Of a DNA stretch of 7,398 bases, positions 5,051 through 7,398 are shown one piece after another. The stretch comes from Pseudomonadales bacterium (lineage in GTDB: Bacteria; Pseudomonadota; Gammaproteobacteria; Pseudomonadales; IMCC2047). The notes beneath the pieces were generated by a model. It saw nothing but the letters and a program-made list of their open reading frames with translations. It was not told where the DNA came from and did not search any database. The position numbers and the translations under genes are program-made. The stretch spans positions 1-7,398 of the forward strand of contig JAIPFG010000158.1 in assembly GCA_021736745.1 (NCBI GenBank). Direction: 5' to 3'. Position 1 is the first letter of the stretch, and each line of letters begins with the position of its first letter.

Positions 5051-6433
5051 ATGCAAAAAATTTATGTGCTTGATACCAATGTGTTACTGCATGACCCTAA
5101 CGCGATTTATTCCTTTAATGAGCATAAAGTGATTATTCCAATGACCGTGTTGGAGGAACTGGATGATATTAAGGATCGGCGCGACAAAGATGTCAGCAAA
5201 GAAGCTCGCATTGCGATTCAGATGATCGACAAGCTATTGGCCCATGCTGATACGAGAGAGATTCAAGAGGGCGTGGAGATTGTCACCTCCGTCGCAAAAA
5301 ACAACACGGCGCCAGGTACATTGTCCATTTTTCCGGATCAGCTTTTACACACGGATGCGTCGATTCCATATCTGATGAAAGATGCACAGGACAATCAGAT
5401 TATTAATACTGCGCTTTCCTTGCAAAAACATAATCCGGATATTTATGTTTGCCTGGTGACCAAAGACATCAATATGCGCCTTAAGGCGAAGGGGTCGGGC
5501 CTGCGTAATGTCGAGGATTATCGCAAGGATCGAATTCTTGATGATATTGACCTACTGACCAAAGGGCGAGAAACGATCACTGGCAATTTTTGGGAGAGCG
5601 TGGACAAAGTCGACACTTTAACGCGCAATGACAACACCGTACATGTTATTCGTCGCGACCTGCACCCGGACTATTATCCGAATATGTTTGTGCGTGATGA
5701 TAATGGTTTCATTGGTTTTGTCGAGGCGATTGAAAATGATTCTATTTTTCTGCGGGATCTCAACGCCAACCGCCTCATGCACCAAAATATTTGGGGCTTA
5801 ATGCCGCGCAATCTTGAGCAAGCCATGGCCTTTTATTTGCTTCAGTCAGAGGATATCGATCTTAGTATCCTTACTGGTCCGGCTGGCTCGGGAAAAACAC
5901 TGTTGGCCCTGGCTTTTGGTTTACATGCCATTATTGAGAAAAAACAATATAACAAAATCATTGTTGCCCGTTCCACGCCTCCCATCGCGGAGGATATTGG
6001 TTTCCTACCCGGTACGGAAGAGGAAAAGATGGCGCCCTGGCTGGCTGCCTTTGAAGATAACCTGGAAATTTTACACGGCAACGATGAATCCTGTATTGGC
6101 AGTATTGCCTATGTTAAGGAAAAGGCGAATATACAGTTTAAATCACTGAATTTTATGAGAGGGCGTTCCATCAATAATGCCTATATCATCATTGATGAAA
6201 GCCAGAGTCTAACGCAGTTCCAGTTAAAATCCATCATTACCCGGGTGGGTAAAAATTCAAAAATTGTTGTGCTGGGAAACTTGGCTCAGATCGATAACAA
6301 ATATATTACACCGCTTACCTCCGGGTTGACTTATATCGTTGAGAAATTCAAAGCCTTTCAGCATGCCGGCATTATGCATATAGAAAGCATTGAAAGAAGC
6401 CGTCTTGCCGCCTTTGCTGAGGAAAATTTATAA
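5051..6433 (+). CDS. PIN-PhoH fusion ATPase (PhoH2 type; putative RNA helicase/ribonuclease)
   Basis: A 460-residue cytoplasmic protein with two domains. The N-terminal PIN nuclease domain (about residues 3-150) shows YVLDTNVLLHDP with D8, VLEELDDI with E36 and D39, and CLVTKDINMRLKA with D139, the expected acidic metal site. A linker of about 100 residues follows. The PhoH ATPase domain (about 240-455) has Walker A GPAGSGKT at 276-283, Walker B IIIDE with D382-E383, GNLAQIDNKYITPLTSGL, and ERSRLA near the end. Proteins of this layout (PhoH2, YlaK-like) have been reported to combine RNA unwinding and RNA cleavage; the role here is inferred. Length is normal and all key motifs are intact. The start has GGAG 9 bases upstream. 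The gene sits between gltX and the tRNA-Ala/tRNA-Glu pair, whose promoter begins 21 bases after its stop. Confidence 0.95.
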   Translation: MQKIYVLDTNVLLHDPNAIYSFNEHKVIIPMTVLEELDDIKDRRDKDVSKEARIAIQMIDKLLAHADTREIQEGVEIVTSVAKNNTAPGTLSIFPDQLLHTDASIPYLMKDAQDNQIINTALSLQKHNPDIYVCLVTKDINMRLKAKGSGLRNVEDYRKDRILDDIDLLTKGRETITGNFWESVDKVDTLTRNDNTVHVIRRDLHPDYYPNMFVRDDNGFIGFVEAIENDSIFLRDLNANRLMHQNIWGLMPRNLEQAMAFYLLQSEDIDLSILTGPAGSGKTLLALAFGLHAIIEKKQYNKIIVARSTPPIAEDIGFLPGTEEEKMAPWLAAFEDNLEILHGNDESCIGSIAYVKEKANIQFKSLNFMRGRSINNAYIIIDESQSLTQFQLKSIITRVGKNSKIVVLGNLAQIDNKYITPLTSGLTYIVEKFKAFQHAGIMHIESIERSRLAAFAEENL

Positions 6434-6454
6434 AGCGATTCCGGGTAGTAATGC

Positions 6455-6483
6455 TTGACACAAAACAGCCGGATGCTTAATAT
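6455..6483 (+). promoter_or_regulatory. Strong sigma-70 promoter of the tRNA pair
   Basis: A perfect -35 box TTGACA (6455-6460), a 17-base spacer and TAATAT (6478-6483, 4/6) are followed by a GC-rich stretch GCCCAGC. The first tRNA begins 15 bases after the -10 box. This is the usual layout of a stable-RNA promoter, and the GC-rich start region suggests stringent control (inference). Confidence 0.72.
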
Positions 6484-6497
6484 GCCCAGCTCTTTTT

Positions 6498-6573
6498 GGG
6501 GCTATAGCTCAGCTGGGAGAGCGCAACACTGGCAGTGTTGAGGTCAGCGGTTCGATCCCGCTTAGCTCCACCA
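6498..6573 (+). tRNA. tRNA-Ala, anticodon GGC
   Basis: A complete 76-base cloverleaf with encoded CCA. The acceptor stem GGGGCTA/TAGCTCC includes the G3-U70 wobble pair that marks alanine tRNAs. The anticodon stem CAACA/TGTTG encloses the loop CTGGCAG with anticodon GGC at 6531-6533, reading GCC and GCU codons. The T arm is AGCGG-TTCGATC-CCGCT. It lies 4 bases before tRNA-Glu, so the two are cut from one transcript. Confidence 0.98.
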
Positions 6574-6577
6574 AATT

Positions 6578-6653
6578 GTCCCCTTCGTCTAGAGGCCTAG
6601 GACACTGCCCTTTCACGGCGGTAACAGGGGTTCGAACCCCCTAGGGGACGCCA
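6578..6653 (+). tRNA. tRNA-Glu, anticodon TTC
   Basis: A complete 76-base tRNA with encoded CCA, almost identical to the E. coli tRNA-Glu as I remember it. The acceptor stem is GTCCCCT/AGGGGAC. The anticodon stem CTGCC/GGCGG has one T-G pair and encloses CTTTCAC with anticodon TTC at 6612-6614, reading GAA and GAG. It is the substrate of the GltX encoded 1.9 kb upstream on the same strand. Besides translation, charged tRNA-Glu feeds haem synthesis in organisms using the C5 pathway (known biology, not shown here). Confidence 0.98.
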
Positions 6654-6665
6654 TTACCATGGTTT

Positions 6666-6696
6666 AAAGGCCCACTCGTCAGAGTGGGCCTTTTTT
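6666..6696 (+). terminator. Strong intrinsic terminator of the tRNA operon
   Basis: A perfect 12-bp stem, AAAGGCCCACTC (6666-6677) with GAGTGGGCCTTT (6682-6693), has a 4-base loop GTCA and a run of six T residues (6691-6696). It starts 12 bases after the tRNA-Glu CCA end. This is a textbook Rho-independent terminator. Confidence 0.95.
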
Positions 6697-6851
6697 ATTG
6701 CCCCCTGCAAAACAAATTAAGATGGTCGGTTAGAGTTGAAAGGAATGCCGTACCTGAATAATTTTGCGATTCTTTTACGTTTTCAGGCTAACGGTTTCGT
6801 ATATTTGATAGCCGACATTTCCAGTTCATCTTATTCTCCCTCGCTGATCGT

Positions 6852-6857
6852 TATACT
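6852..6857 (+). promoter_or_regulatory. Possible -10 box of the cytochrome/flavoprotein operon
   Basis: TATACT (5/6 to consensus) lies 30 bases before the cytochrome start codon, in the 190-base gap after the tRNA terminator. No recognisable -35 box is at the right distance, so the promoter may need an activator, or another site may be used. Confidence 0.3.
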
Positions 6858-6887
6858 ATTGGACGAAGGAAACGAGGAGAACAGATC

Positions 6888-7205
6888 ATGAACAATAGAA
6901 GTTTACCCAAAGTCTGCTCATATTGGCTTTTCTCGGCTGTGATGGTTTTTACCGTTGGCGCCTTGTCAAATGATGTGACGGATCAAGCCAAAGTTGCTGC
7001 CTGTGTTGCTTGTCATGGTGCAGACGGTGTTGGTAAAGCGGATCAGTATCCAAATTTGCAAGGGCAAGGAGAGGCTTACATGGTCAAGCAATTAAAAGCA
7101 TTTCAGTCCGGTTCCCGCAAGAATTCAACAATGACGACTGTGGTGAAATCGTTATCCGAGGCCGATATGCAAATGCTGGCCAAATTCTTTGCTCAAGTCA
7201 AATAG
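6888..7205 (+). CDS. Small periplasmic c-type cytochrome (class I, c553/c5-like)
   Basis: A 105-residue exported monohaem cytochrome that carries electrons in the periplasm. Residues 1-27 form a Sec signal peptide (basic start with R4 and K8, hydrophobic core about 12-26, likely cut after Ala-Leu-Ser at 25-27). The mature part is about 78 residues. The haem-binding motif is C39-V-A-C-H43, followed by GADGVGKADQYPNLQGQ. M82 in STMTTVV is the likely second axial ligand, and the C-terminal helix is SEADMQMLAKFFAQV. AGGAG is 8 bases upstream of the ATG. The TAG stop overlaps the AGGAG ribosome site of the next gene, so the two are co-transcribed and probably coupled in translation. The neighbour suggests this cytochrome accepts electrons from that oxidoreductase. 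Confidence 0.93.
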   Translation: MNNRSLPKVCSYWLFSAVMVFTVGALSNDVTDQAKVAACVACHGADGVGKADQYPNLQGQGEAYMVKQLKAFQSGSRKNSTMTTVVKSLSEADMQMLAKFFAQVK

Positions 7206-7218
7206 GAGAGAAAAGGTT

Positions 7219-7398
7219 ATGAACAAATTAACAACGTCTCGTCGGCTTGTGCTCAAACAGCTGGCATCGATGACTGCGCTGGGGGCATTAAGCATGCTTC
7301 GGTCAGGACCTACTCTGGGGGCACAGCGGGGAACAGATTTATACGGTACAAAAATTCCCGGAGTGAAAGGAAAAATTGTGCATCGGCTGGATAAAAAT
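7219..7398 (+). CDS. Tat-exported protein, N-terminal fragment; probable FAD-linked oxidoreductase
   Basis: The first 60 codons of a gene cut by the right edge. Residues 7-13, SRRLVLK, fit the twin-arginine motif (S/T-R-R-x-F-L-K with V for F) and are followed by a mildly hydrophobic stretch to about residue 26. Export folded with a bound cofactor is thus expected. The mature start, DLYGTKIPGVKGKIVHRLDKN, resembles the region just before the FAD-binding domain in some FAD/FMN-linked dehydrogenases, but the cofactor-binding domain itself is outside the window, so this is tentative. The ATG has AGGAG 10 bases upstream, overlapping the stop of the cytochrome gene. A cytochrome c directly before a Tat-exported flavoprotein resembles flavocytochrome-type dehydrogenase pairs. 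The substrate cannot be told. Confidence 0.7.
   Translation, partial: MNKLTTSRRLVLKQLASMTALGALSMLRSGPTLGAQRGTDLYGTKIPGVKGKIVHRLDKN

Noticed and set aside
5814..6149. 111-codon ORF in another frame of the PIN-PhoH gene, and an antisense ORF at 5842-6081.
   Set aside because: Both lie inside the conserved Walker A/Walker B coding region and have no domain resemblance; they are frame shadows.

Overview
The window is ordinary-looking chromosome from a gammaproteobacterium. The glutamyl-tRNA synthetase closely resembles the Pseudomonas-type enzyme, and DUF3014, DUF4282 and a PIN-PhoH protein fit that group. A relative of Pseudomonas or Cellvibrio with moderate GC is my best guess. That placement is inference from remembered protein families, not from a search. 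I see no phage, transposase, CRISPR array or defence island.

Layout. Positions 1-2893 carry four leftward genes: the first 30 codons of an exported protein (running off the left edge), a DUF3014 membrane-anchored protein, a NYN-OST-HTH putative RNase, and a small DUF4282 membrane protein. Each is separated by 230-490 bases, so they look independently transcribed rather than one tight operon. From 3224 onward everything is rightward: gltX, a PIN-PhoH ATPase (PhoH2 type), tRNA-Ala(GGC), tRNA-Glu(TTC), a strong intrinsic terminator, and then a new unit of a small exported cytochrome c followed 13 bases later by the start of a Tat-exported protein that looks like a flavin-dependent oxidoreductase (cut by the right edge).

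How the genes fit together. The centre is about translation and RNA: glutamyl-tRNA synthetase, its substrate tRNA-Glu 1.9 kb downstream, and two predicted RNA-processing enzymes (NYN nuclease, PIN-PhoH). The right-hand pair is a separate periplasmic electron-transfer module: the flavoprotein would oxidise a substrate and hand electrons to the cytochrome.

Signals read directly: a TTGACA-17-TAATAT promoter for the tRNA pair, a 12-bp terminator stem with a T-tract after it, a TATAAT box before gltX, and a C-rich, G-poor leader before phoH. Two start sites (DUF3014 and DUF4282) are moved downstream of the longest ORF because a Shine-Dalgarno sequence supports the internal ATG. The most interesting loose ends are an orphan terminator-like hairpin upstream of gltX, the Rho-site-like leader and overlapping small ORF before phoH, a GltX zinc site with Gln at the usual fourth-ligand position, and the cytochrome/Tat-flavoprotein pair. 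I did not find a convincing entirely new system.
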